DNA of 64,000 nt from Marinihelvus sp036351115 (GTDB taxonomy: Bacteria > Pseudomonadota > Gammaproteobacteria > Xanthomonadales > SZUA-36), in NCBI GenBank assembly GCA_036351115.1, contig JAZBOL010000087.1:24342-88341 (forward strand), read 5' to 3'. Numbering within the stretch: position 1 is the stretch's first letter; each line of letters opens with the position of its first letter. Shown here in pieces: positions 34,321 to 42,732 of the stretch. The notes under the pieces are model-generated. The model saw nothing but the letters and a program-made list of their open reading frames with translations, did no database searches and was not told where the DNA came from. A program made the position numbers and the translations under genes.

Positions 34321-36714
34321 ATGAGTATCAGGGAAATTTTCGACCAGCTCGATTACGGTCCGGCGCCGGAAGCGACGGAGGCTGCGGAGGCCTGGCTCGA
34401 GGCCCGGGAACACCGCCTGCGGCATTTTATCGGCGGCGCCTGGGCGCGGCCGGCAGAGGAGGGCTGGTTCGAGACCTGCAGCCCGGCACGCGGCACGCGC
34501 CTGGCCCTTGTCGCCGACGGCACTGCGGCGGACGTGAATGCCGCCGTGCAGGCCGCCCGCAAAGCACAGCCGGCCTGGGCCGCCCTCGGTGGCCACGGTC
34601 GTGCCCGGTACCTGTACGCCCTGGCGCGGCGGGTACAGAAACACAGCCGCCTGTTCGCAACGCTGGAAAGCCTGGACAACGGAAAACCAATTCGTGAATC
34701 AAGGGACATCGACATCCCGCTCGTGGCCCGGCATCTGTATCACCACGCCGGCTGGGCGCAGCTCATGGACCAGGAGCTGACAGGCTACGAACCGCTGGGT
34801 GTCGCCGGACAGATCATTCCCTGGAATTTCCCCCTGCTCATGGCCGCCTGGAAGATCGCCCCGGCGCTCGCCATGGGCAACACGGTGGTGCTCAAACCCG
34901 CGGAGTTCACGCCGGTAACCGCGGTGCTCCTGGCGGAACTGGCCGAGGAAGCCGGCTTCCCGCCGGGCGTCTTCAACCTGGTGCTGGGAGACCACAAGGC
35001 AGGCCAGGCGCTGGTTGAGCACCCCGACGTGGACAAGATCGCCTTCACCGGCTCCACGGAGGTGGGCCGGATCCTCCGGCGTGCGACGGCGGGAACGGGC
35101 AAGGCGCTGACCCTCGAACTGGGCGGCAAGAGCCCCTTTATCGTCTTCGATGACGCCGACCTCGACAGCGCCGTGGAAGGCCTCGTGGACGCCATCTGGT
35201 TCAACCAGGGCGAGGTGTGCTGTGCCGGCTCCCGCCTCCTGGTGCAGGAGTCGGTGGCCGAACCGCTACTGGCCAGGGTCCGGGAGCGCATGGCGAAGCT
35301 CGAGATCGGCGACAGCCTGGAGAAGGGCATCGACATCGGCGCGGTGGTGGATCCGGTTCAGGTCCAACGGATCCGAGAGCTCGTGGCGCTGGGCGAGGAG
35401 GAGGGCGCCACCGTGTGGCAGCCGACCTGCGAACTGCCCGAACGTGGCAGCTTCTTTCCGCCGACGCTGCTCACGGATGTCCAGCCGTCCGCCACCCTGG
35501 CCCAGGAGGAGATCTTCGGTCCGGTACTGGTGAGCATGACGTTCCGGACGCCCTCGGAGGCCGTCGCCCTGGCGAACAACAGCCGCTACGGGCTGGCCGC
35601 CAGCGTGTGGACCGAAAACGTCAACCTCGCCCTCGACGTGGCGCCCGCGCTCAAGGCGGGAACGGTGTGGGTCAATTGCACCAACCAGTTCGATGCCGCC
35701 AGCGGGTTTGGTGGTTACCGGGAATCGGGCTTTGGCCGGGAAGGCGGCAAGGAGGGGCTGTACGCCTACCTGAAGCCGACCTGGCGTTCCGCACTCACCG
35801 GAAAACCGTCCTATCCGGGTGTCGAGCCCGCCCCGGCGGACGAGCAGGCGGCGGCGGACTCCCTGGCGAGTATTGATCGGACCGCAAAGCTCTACATCGG
35901 GGGCAAGCAGCAGCGGCCCGACGGCGGCTACAGCATCCTGCAGACCGATGCGTCCGGATTTCCTGCCGGCGAGGTGCCGGAAGGTAACCGCAAGGACCTG
36001 CGCAACGCGGTCGAGGCCGCGGTGCAGGCGCCGGGTTGGACCCGCACCACGGCGCACAACCGCGCCCAGGTGCTGTACTACATCGCGGAAAACCTGGCGG
36101 CCCGCGGGGAGGATTTCGCGCGGCGCCTGGCGGCGCTCTCCGGACAATCGGCGGACGGCGCCGCGGCGGAGGTGGAGCTCTGCGTCCGGCGCATCTTCAG
36201 TGCCGCCGCCATGGCCGACAAGTGGGACGGTCGTGTGCACGCCACGCCCCTGCGCAACGTCACCCTGGCCATGAACGAGCCCCTCGGTGTGCTGGGGATC
36301 GTGGCGCCCGAGGAAGCGGGCTTCATCGGCTTCGTGTCGACCGTCATGCCGGCGCTTGCCCTGGGCAACCGCGTGGTGGTCGTGCCGTCCCTGCGCTACG
36401 CCCTGCTGGCCACCGACTTCTACCAGGTGCTCGACACCTCGGACCTGCCGGCCGGCGCCCTGAACATCGTGACGGGACGCCAGCAGGACCTGCTGCCCCA
36501 TCTGGCCGGGCACATGGGCCTCGAAGGACTCTGGTACTGGGGCGACGCGGCGGGCAGCCGGCTGGTGGAGGAAACCGCGGCGGAAACCATGAAACGGACC
36601 TGGGTCAACCATGGCCTGCACCACGACTGGTTCGACTCGGCCCAGGGCGAAGGTGAGGAGTTCTATCGACGGGCGTCGGAGGTCAAGAACATCTGGGTGC
36701 CCTACGGCGAGTAG
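34321..36714 (+). CDS. ALDH16-type double-domain aldehyde dehydrogenase
   Basis: 797 aa, the length of ALDH16 proteins (human ALDH16A1 is 802). The first ALDH domain (about 30-490) is complete: VAGQIIPWNFPLLMAAWKIA, general base E266 (LELGGK), catalytic C300 (FNQGEVCCAGS). The second domain (about 525-795, starting AKLYIGGKQQRPDGG) keeps the fold wording (LGVLGIVAPEEAGFIGF) but has no catalytic-cysteine segment, as in known ALDH16. After deoC the likely substrate is acetaldehyde. AGGGG precedes the ATG loosely. Confidence 0.88.
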   Translation: MSIREIFDQLDYGPAPEATEAAEAWLEAREHRLRHFIGGAWARPAEEGWFETCSPARGTRLALVADGTAADVNAAVQAARKAQPAWAALGGHGRARYLYALARRVQKHSRLFATLESLDNGKPIRESRDIDIPLVARHLYHHAGWAQLMDQELTGYEPLGVAGQIIPWNFPLLMAAWKIAPALAMGNTVVLKPAEFTPVTAVLLAELAEEAGFPPGVFNLVLGDHKAGQALVEHPDVDKIAFTGSTEVGRILRRATAGTGKALTLELGGKSPFIVFDDADLDSAVEGLVDAIWFNQGEVCCAGSRLLVQESVAEPLLARVRERMAKLEIGDSLEKGIDIGAVVDPVQVQRIRELVALGEEEGATVWQPTCELPERGSFFPPTLLTDVQPSATLAQEEIFGPVLVSMTFRTPSEAVALANNSRYGLAASVWTENVNLALDVAPALKAGTVWVNCTNQFDAASGFGGYRESGFGREGGKEGLYAYLKPTWRSALTGKPSYPGVEPAPADEQAAADSLASIDRTAKLYIGGKQQRPDGGYSILQTDASGFPAGEVPEGNRKDLRNAVEAAVQAPGWTRTTAHNRAQVLYYIAENLAARGEDFARRLAALSGQSADGAAAEVELCVRRIFSAAAMADKWDGRVHATPLRNVTLAMNEPLGVLGIVAPEEAGFIGFVSTVMPALALGNRVVVVPSLRYALLATDFYQVLDTSDLPAGALNIVTGRQQDLLPHLAGHMGLEGLWYWGDAAGSRLVEETAAETMKRTWVNHGLHHDWFDSAQGEGEEFYRRASEVKNIWVPYGE

Positions 36715-36747
36715 CCGGTCACGAAACGTGTCCCGGAGCCGGCTGGA

Positions 36748-37680
36748 TCAGGAAGCCGAAACGAAACCCTTCGGCAGGCCGGCATCGGGCAGGAAACCGT
36801 AGAGCGGCTCGCCGGGGAGGGCGTCCCGGACCAGTTGCCTGACCGCGAGGAGCGCCTCCAGGTCGATCCCCGTTCTGAGTCCCATGGCCTCGAGCATCCA
36901 GACCAGGTCCTCTGTCACGATGTTGCCGGAGGCTCCCGGCGCGAAGGGACAGCCTCCGAGTCCGCCCAGGGAACTGTCCACGGTGGTGAAACCCAGTTCG
37001 ACCGCCATCAGCGCGTTGGCCAGTCCCTGGCCGCGCGTGTTGTGCAGGTGGACGCCGGTCATGCGTTCCTTGCCGACGGCGGTCCAGATGCCGTTCGCCA
37101 GGCGTTTGAGCTGGGCCGGGTTGCCATAACCGGTGGTGTCCGAGAGGCCGACTTCGTCCACACCGATTTCAACCACGGCTTCCGCCAGGCGAATCACCCG
37201 CGCTTCCGGCACCTCGCCCTCCAGCGTGCACCCGAAAGCGGTAGACAGGCCGACCTCGAAGTGCGGACGTTGGTCTGCCGGCAAGGTCGCCAGGAACGCG
37301 ACGCAACGTCGAATCTCTTCGAGCATCTCATCGTGGGTTTTGCGGACATTCTTGAGCGAATGGGTTTCGCTCATGGAGAAGGGAATGGACACCTTGTGGG
37401 CCCCGGCGCCGGCCGCATCGGTGAGTCCGCGAAGGTTGGGAACCAGCACGGCAACGTCGAGCCCGGGCAGGTTTTTCGTGGCCCAGCCCACCACTTCTGC
37501 CGTGTCCGCCATCTGCGGCAGCAATTTGGGCGGCACGAACGATCCCACTTCGATTTCCCGTGTACCCGCTTCGTACTGGGCCTGGATCCAGCGCTTCTTG
37601 TGCGCCGTGGCCATGGTGCGCTGAAGACTCTGAAGTCCGTCCCGGGGGCCGACTTCGGAAATGAGGATGTCGATGGTCAC
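36748..37680 (-). CDS. mvaB: Hydroxymethylglutaryl-CoA lyase family
   Basis: 310-aa HMGL-like TIM barrel that cleaves 3-hydroxy-3-methylglutaryl-CoA to acetoacetate and acetyl-CoA. It carries ISEVGPRDGLQS (catalytic Arg-Asp), VSIPFSMSETHSLKN, TTGYGNPAQL, GVHLHNTRGQGLAN (metal histidines) and the C-terminal GLGGCPFAPGASGN cysteine loop. GTG start. It diverges from a class III CoA transferase, suggesting activation and cleavage of a dicarboxylate; other 3-hydroxyacyl-CoA substrates are possible. Confidence 0.88.
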   Translation of the reverse strand: MTIDILISEVGPRDGLQSLQRTMATAHKKRWIQAQYEAGTREIEVGSFVPPKLLPQMADTAEVVGWATKNLPGLDVAVLVPNLRGLTDAAGAGAHKVSIPFSMSETHSLKNVRKTHDEMLEEIRRCVAFLATLPADQRPHFEVGLSTAFGCTLEGEVPEARVIRLAEAVVEIGVDEVGLSDTTGYGNPAQLKRLANGIWTAVGKERMTGVHLHNTRGQGLANALMAVELGFTTVDSSLGGLGGCPFAPGASGNIVTEDLVWMLEAMGLRTGIDLEALLAVRQLVRDALPGEPLYGFLPDAGLPKGFVSAS

Positions 37681-37744
37681 GGCCGGAAATTCCTGTGGCT
37701 CATTCCGCCTGGGGCGGCGGATTTTGTGCGGGTCGCAAATGAGA

Positions 37745-37762
37745 TATTGTTATATCATAATA
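37745..37762. promoter_or_regulatory. Imperfect palindrome overlapping -10 elements between mvaB and the CoA transferase
   Basis: TATTGTTATATCATAATA forms an imperfect dyad (7 of 9 positions pair) in a sharply AT-rich spot of a 121-base divergent gap. CATAAT (37756-37761) reads toward the CoA transferase and TATGAT on the minus strand toward the lyase, so one regulator could govern both. Confidence 0.4.
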
Positions 37763-37801
37763 GCAAATCAACCCTTCGCTCTGACACCCCGGAAAGGGAC
37801 C

Positions 37802-38995
37802 ATGGAAGTTTCCGAAGCACCCCTCGCTGGCATCAAGGTCATCGAATTCAGCCACATGGTCATGGGCCCCGCCACGGGGCTCATCCTGGCGGACCTTGGC
37901 GCCGAGGTGGTGAAAATCGAACCGCTCGGCGGTGACAAGACACGGCAGCTCGGTGGCAGCGGCGCCGGCTACTATCCCATGTACAACCGCAACAAGCGCA
38001 GCGTATGCCTCGATCTGAAGTCCGGCGAGGGAAAGGCCGTCGCGCTCGAACTGATCAGCCAGGCGGATGTCCTCATCGAGAATTTTCGTCCCGGCGCCAT
38101 GGAACGCCTGGGCTTCGGCTATGACGACTGCCGGGAACGGCATGCCGGCCTGATCTATTGCTCTCTCAAGGGTTTCCTTTCCGGCCCCTACGAAAAGCGC
38201 ACGGCGCTGGACGAGGTGACCCAGATGATGGGCGGGCTGGCCTACATGACAGGCCTGCCGGACCGTCCGCTGCGGGCCGGCAGCTCGGTGATCGACATCA
38301 CCGGCGGCATGTTCGGGGTCATCGCCATCCTGGCGGCGCTCGAAGAGCGGCACCGAACCGGTCGGGGGCAGCGGGTTTCCAGTGCGCTGTTCGAGACGAC
38401 GGCGTTCCTGGTCGGCCAGCACATGGCGCAGGAGGGCGTCCTCGGCGAGCCGCCGCCGCCCATGTCCGTGCGTCGCTCGGCCTGGTCGATCTACGACATT
38501 TTTGAATGCGCCGAAGACGGGCGGGTGTTCGTCGGGGTCGTCAGCGACGGCCTCTGGCAGCGGTTCTGCGATGAGTTCGGGCTTGACGAGCTGGGGGCCG
38601 ACCCCGGCCTGGCGGGCAATACGGACCGGGTCACCCAGCGTGAACGCATTCTCGAGGTCATTGTCCCCCTGTTCCGAGGCATGAGCGTCGAAGAGGCCTG
38701 TGAACGTCTCGAGCGCGCGGGCATACCTTTCGCGCCGATCAACCGTCCCACCGATCTGTTCGACGATCCTCACCTCAACACCGGCGGCGGCCTGTTGCCC
38801 GTGTCCATGCACCGGGGCGTGCGGATGGGCGAAGCGGTCAAGCTTCCAGCTCTGCCGGTGGAAATGGATGGGGAACGCCCCGCCTTGCGTCGCGACCTGG
38901 CGAGACCCGGCGAAGACACGCTCGCGGTTCTTCGCGAGTCCGGTTTGAGCGAAGACGACATCGATCGCCTGCGGCAGGCGGGGGTGATCGGGTAG
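37802..38995 (+). CDS. Class III (CaiB/BaiF) CoA transferase
   Basis: 397 aa, cytosolic. The N-terminus shows LAGIKVIEFSHMVMGPATG and ADLGAEVVKIEPLGGD; the Asp forming the acyl-CoA anhydride is probably D137 (ALDEVTQMMGG). Family III enzymes move CoA between carboxylic acids. Divergent from HMG-CoA lyase, so hydroxymethylglutarate or a similar dicarboxylate is a reasonable guess. ATG at 37802 matches the family start and follows AAAGGGA. Confidence 0.88.
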   Translation: MEVSEAPLAGIKVIEFSHMVMGPATGLILADLGAEVVKIEPLGGDKTRQLGGSGAGYYPMYNRNKRSVCLDLKSGEGKAVALELISQADVLIENFRPGAMERLGFGYDDCRERHAGLIYCSLKGFLSGPYEKRTALDEVTQMMGGLAYMTGLPDRPLRAGSSVIDITGGMFGVIAILAALEERHRTGRGQRVSSALFETTAFLVGQHMAQEGVLGEPPPPMSVRRSAWSIYDIFECAEDGRVFVGVVSDGLWQRFCDEFGLDELGADPGLAGNTDRVTQRERILEVIVPLFRGMSVEEACERLERAGIPFAPINRPTDLFDDPHLNTGGGLLPVSMHRGVRMGEAVKLPALPVEMDGERPALRRDLARPGEDTLAVLRESGLSEDDIDRLRQAGVIG

Positions 38996-39002
38996 GCCGT
39001 CG

Positions 39003-39995
39003 ATGAGGCGGGCACTGGCAACGGTCCTGGGGTTGCTCGGCATGCTGGCCGCGGCCCCGGCCCTCGCCCAGGGGCAGGACTCCACGCCGGGAGAGCGGTA
39101 CCTGCGCATTGTCGCGGAGCTGTTGCCCGGCACCTGGGACAACGCGAATCAGCACTACTTCGACAAGCGCCGGGATCTGCCCGGGGAGGCGCGCCATCGC
39201 CGGACCCAGGTCGAGATCGAACCGCTCGTCGCCCCACACCTCGGAGCGCACGTGTTTGTCTGGCGTGCCGCGCATCGCATCGGGTCCGAGGCGCCGGTGC
39301 GGGACGAACGCCTGCTCCTGCTGAGGGCGGACGGGCCGCCCGAGGTGGTCAGCCTGACCCTGGTCAGGGTGCCCGACTCTCCCGGGGACCGATCGTTCGC
39401 GGCATGGTCGCTGCGAGACCTCGAGGCGACGGGTTCCTGCACCTGGTATCTCCGGCGTGACGCGGGCGGATTTCGGGGCGAGCCTGCGCCGGATCGCTGT
39501 GCCGGCTCAGACCTGGCGAATCGCTGGTTGAGTCTTTCACCGCAGGACCTGTTCCTTGCGGTCCCCGGCCTGGTGCCGGCGGAAGGTCCGGATGCGCGCC
39601 AGTCCGCCTACTGGCTCGAACGAGCCCGCGATTTCCATTGCTACGCCGATGTACCCGGCGTTGGGGGTGGCCGGGACGAGCCGTTCGACCGCTATGACGG
39701 CATCGAGCTGCACGACAAGGGCGGCATGCACTGGTTCAGGACCCGTGACGCGGACAGCCGGCAAATCGGCCTGTCCCTGCAGGCGGTGACGTGGCACGTC
39801 CTCAACGAGAACAACGGCAATTTCAACCGGAATTCCCTGGTGATCTACGTGGTGGAAAAGCTGGCTGACGGATCGGTGAAGGAGCACGGCTATGCCTTCA
39901 CGGATCCGAAGGCCGAACGCATCGGCGTCAATCTCAAGTGGATGCTGGTGAACTGCTCGCTCGTGCCCCGGGACCGGGCCCGCCCGGAACTCTGA
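39003..39995 (+). CDS. Secreted CpcT/CpeT-like protein
   Basis: 330 aa with a signal peptide (about 1-22, ending ALAQG). The body resembles the CpcT/CpeT fold: LLPGTWDNANQHYFD at the start, VRDERLLLLRADG in the first half, and the paired-cysteine stretch GSCTWYLRRDAGGFRG then CAGSDL. In cyanobacteria CpeT attaches bilins; heterotroph members have no known role. The C-terminal third (YDGIELHDKGGMHW onward) is not recognised. It starts 7 bases after the CoA transferase and precedes two DUF1838 genes. Confidence 0.55.
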   Translation: MRRALATVLGLLGMLAAAPALAQGQDSTPGERYLRIVAELLPGTWDNANQHYFDKRRDLPGEARHRRTQVEIEPLVAPHLGAHVFVWRAAHRIGSEAPVRDERLLLLRADGPPEVVSLTLVRVPDSPGDRSFAAWSLRDLEATGSCTWYLRRDAGGFRGEPAPDRCAGSDLANRWLSLSPQDLFLAVPGLVPAEGPDARQSAYWLERARDFHCYADVPGVGGGRDEPFDRYDGIELHDKGGMHWFRTRDADSRQIGLSLQAVTWHVLNENNGNFNRNSLVIYVVEKLADGSVKEHGYAFTDPKAERIGVNLKWMLVNCSLVPRDRARPEL

Positions 39996-40029
39996 CGCAG
40001 GCGTATTCAATGCGCCAGGAGGAAACCCC

Positions 40030-40944
40030 ATGAATCGAATTCGGCATATTTTTTCGGCGCTCGGCCTCATCGCGGCGCTGATTGCTCCGATGGCCGTGCC
40101 GGCCAACGATCATCGTCTCGATCCGGCCGTGCCGGAGGACGCCATCCTGCTCCAGCAGAAATTCACCTGCTCCCTGGACGAGGGCGAGCCGACCTACGGT
40201 TTCTGGAAGGGCTCCTTCTACGCGCGCGTCGAGGGCGAACGGGACCGGGAACTGTTCAAGGTCATGGGCGTCAATGTCCGGCAATGCAAGAACTACGACC
40301 ACCCGGAGCGTGGACACGGCTTCCGGAGCGTGAGCCGGGAAATCATGCTGTATCTGGACCCGGAGACGGGGCAGGTCATCGACGAGTGGCGCAACCCCTG
40401 GACCGGTGAAACCGTGGCGGTCATCCATGTGGCCAACGATCCGGTCAACATGCGCCAACCGTTCTACGCCTACGACGAACAGGGCGAGGGTCACGTGTTC
40501 GCGGGCACCGTAAAGAACGGCCGGGTATTCGTAAGCTCCACCTACCCGTTGTTTTACCGCAATCCCCTGGGCGGTGAGTACCAGGAGTACGTGGGCGGAA
40601 CGTACCACGCCACGGAATTCTTCAACGATTATGCCTACGCCGAGGACGTTTTCGATCCGGCCGTGCGCAAGCTGGACCGACTCACCCTCAGCTGGACCCG
40701 GGTCGCTGATTGGCTCCCCTGGATGAAAATGGGCGACCGGCAGGGGGTCATGTTCACCTCGACCGTCGGTGGGCGGGTGACCTCCCTGGATGACCTGCCC
40801 GAACCGCTGCGGGGTGTGCTCAAAACCCGCTATCCCGAATACATGACGCCGCCACCACTCGATGACGATCGCCCGAACCGGACGAGCTGGATGGCGGTCA
40901 GGGACCACGTTGACGCCGAGCGCAAGGAGGCGGCTGATGAATAG
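40030..40944 (+). CDS. DUF1838 family secreted protein, copy 1
   Basis: 304 aa with a signal peptide (about 1-25, ending VPAN). DUF1838 wording includes FKVMGVNVRQC, GFRSVSREIMLYLDPETGQV, NPWTGETVAVIHVANDPVN and WTRVADWLPWMKMGDRQG. No enzymatic motif is known for the family. AGGAGG at 40017-40022 is a strong ribosome site. It is a tandem paralogue of the next gene, with which it overlaps by eight bases. Confidence 0.8.
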   Translation: MNRIRHIFSALGLIAALIAPMAVPANDHRLDPAVPEDAILLQQKFTCSLDEGEPTYGFWKGSFYARVEGERDRELFKVMGVNVRQCKNYDHPERGHGFRSVSREIMLYLDPETGQVIDEWRNPWTGETVAVIHVANDPVNMRQPFYAYDEQGEGHVFAGTVKNGRVFVSSTYPLFYRNPLGGEYQEYVGGTYHATEFFNDYAYAEDVFDPAVRKLDRLTLSWTRVADWLPWMKMGDRQGVMFTSTVGGRVTSLDDLPEPLRGVLKTRYPEYMTPPPLDDDRPNRTSWMAVRDHVDAERKEAADE

Positions 40945-41917
40945 GCGAAGCACCAGACCCCTGAGCCGGAGAGGCCGATCAACGATCCGCCTGTCGATCC
41001 GTTCCCTGTTCCTTCACCTGGCCGCCATGGGGGGGTTGTGGGCGCCGGCCATCGGGGCGGAGACCCTCGATGTGTCCGACCCCGACCAGGCCCTGCTGGC
41101 CAGCAACAAGCTGATCTGCGCGAACCGGCCGGGTGAGGTTTCCCTTTACTGGTGGCAAGGGGTTGTGTACAGCCGCATTTCCGGTGAGAAGGACCGCCAC
41201 CTTTTCGACGTGCAGGGCATGAATGTCCGCCAGTGCGGGCGCTTCGAGGACGACGTGCGCGGCCTCGGCTTTCGCAGCGTCAGCCGCGAGGTCATGCTCT
41301 ACCTTGACCCGGACACGGGCGACGTGCTCGAGACCTGGGACAACCCCTGGACCGGCGAAACGGTCGAGGTCGTGCACGTGCACAATGACCCGGTCAACAG
41401 CCGCTCCGTGAACTGGAGCCGGGACGAGCAGGGTGAGCCCCGGGCGACCTTCGAGCCGGACCTCGTACTCAACGGTACCGTGTTGCGCGGCGGTGGTGCG
41501 GCCCGCCTGTTCTACAACAATCCGCTGGCCGGGGACTACCAGGATTTCGAGGGCGGCAAATACCATGCCACGGAGTTTCTGACCCTGGCCTATCCCCTGG
41601 AGGATGCGCTGAACGCTGAAGAGACGGCGATCCAGGACGCGGTGATTTCCTGGGGACGCATTTCCGGCTGGCTGCCCTGGATGAAAATGCGGGGTCGCGC
41701 CGGGCTCCTGGTGCATTACACGCACGGCATGCGCCTGTTCGATTGGCGTGATTTGCCGGCGGTGTTGCGGGAGGAGATCGAGGCGAACTATCGGACGTTC
41801 ATGGCGCCGCCACCGGTGGACGATGACCGGCCCAATGAAACCACCTGGACCGTGTTCAAACGTATCGTGGATGAAAAGCGCGCTGCCGGTGAGTGGCCGG
41901 AGCAAAGCGAGCGTTAG
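40937..41917 (+). CDS. DUF1838 family secreted protein, copy 2
   Basis: 326 aa; a long basic N-region (RRSTRPLSRRGRS) and hydrophobic segment to about residue 43 (AIGAE) form a signal peptide, possibly Tat-like. It shares the copy-1 blocks FDVQGMNVRQC, GFRSVSREVMLYLDPDTGDV, NPWTGETVEVVHVHNDPVN and GWLPWMKM. The ATG follows AAGGAGG by 6 bases inside copy 1, so translation is probably coupled. The pair looks like an old tandem duplication, judging by divergence outside the motifs. Confidence 0.8.
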   Translation: MNRRSTRPLSRRGRSTIRLSIRSLFLHLAAMGGLWAPAIGAETLDVSDPDQALLASNKLICANRPGEVSLYWWQGVVYSRISGEKDRHLFDVQGMNVRQCGRFEDDVRGLGFRSVSREVMLYLDPDTGDVLETWDNPWTGETVEVVHVHNDPVNSRSVNWSRDEQGEPRATFEPDLVLNGTVLRGGGAARLFYNNPLAGDYQDFEGGKYHATEFLTLAYPLEDALNAEETAIQDAVISWGRISGWLPWMKMRGRAGLLVHYTHGMRLFDWRDLPAVLREEIEANYRTFMAPPPVDDDRPNETTWTVFKRIVDEKRAAGEWPEQSER

Positions 41918-41944
41918 ACCCCTGCAGACGGTCCAGCGCTACCT

Positions 41945-42643
41945 TCAGTAATCGAGGCGTTTGCCGTCGAAACCGATAAAGGCGCCGTTGTCCGCGGCTT
42001 CCAGCCCCTCGATGACGTTCATCATGCCGGCGACGGACGTCTGGACGTCGATATCGGCGTTCTCGCCGCCCATGTCCGTGCGCACCCAGCCGGGATGCAG
42101 GGCGACGGCAAGGGCGGACTCCCCCAGTTCCAGGGCCACCGATTTCATGAGGCTGTTCACCGCAGCCTTGCTGGCCCGGTAGGCGTACCAGCCCCCGAAT
42201 TCATTGCCCGCGATGCTGCCCATGCTGCTCGAGATGGTGACCAGCCGTGCCCCGGTGGCCAGCCGGGGACGGAGCAGGGCGATCAGGTGCATGGGGGTGA
42301 ACAGGTTGATCTCGAACACCGCTCGCCATTCCTCCCGATCGAAATCGTAGAGTCCCTGGCGTTGGCGGGTGTCGTGGCGGAACGTATCGGTGCCCATGAT
42401 GCCGGCGTTGTTGATCAGCAGGTCGATGGTTTCGTTCGCCAGGTGTTCCGCGATCCGCGACAGGTCGGACGGATGGGTCAGCTCGCCCCGCACCAGCGCG
42501 AGGCGGTCGTTGTCCGCCAGGGAACGAAGGGCGTCCGAGTGCCCCCGGTTGACGGCGAAGACCCGCCAGCCGGCCTCGAGGTAACGGCGGGTGAATTCCA
42601 GTCCGATGCCGCGATTGGCGCCGGTGATGACTGCGGTTGGCAT
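41945..42643 (-). CDS. Short-chain dehydrogenase/reductase
   Basis: 232-aa classical SDR: TGANRGIG cofactor loop (8-15), LLINNAGIMG, and active-site SSSMGSIAG followed by YAYRASK. The substrate is unknown. It is transcribed in the same direction as the TonB receptor upstream, but a strong terminator separates them. It converges on the DUF1838 pair. Confidence 0.87.
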   Translation of the reverse strand: MPTAVITGANRGIGLEFTRRYLEAGWRVFAVNRGHSDALRSLADNDRLALVRGELTHPSDLSRIAEHLANETIDLLINNAGIMGTDTFRHDTRQRQGLYDFDREEWRAVFEINLFTPMHLIALLRPRLATGARLVTISSSMGSIAGNEFGGWYAYRASKAAVNSLMKSVALELGESALAVALHPGWVRTDMGGENADIDVQTSVAGMMNVIEGLEAADNGAFIGFDGKRLDY

Positions 42644-42672
42644 GGCGAGGACTCCCGTTGGATCGTGCAGGC

Positions 42673-42708
42673 AAAAAAACGGGGTGACGGTCCAGCCGCC
42701 ACCCCGTT
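42673..42708 (-). terminator. Rho-independent terminator of the TonB receptor gene
   Basis: Read on the minus strand, AACGGGGTG and CACCCCGTT (arms at 42700-42708 and 42678-42686) enclose a CGG/CCG inner stem, and the hairpin runs into seven T residues (A7 at 42673-42679 on the plus strand). It starts 25 bases after the receptor stop. Confidence 0.9.
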
Positions 42709-42732
42709 CGATGGTGTCACCGTTCGGGTAAC

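Noticed and set aside
36748..38995. Complete leucine degradation (liu) operon.
   Set aside because: No isovaleryl-CoA dehydrogenase, carboxylase or methylglutaconyl-CoA hydratase in the region.
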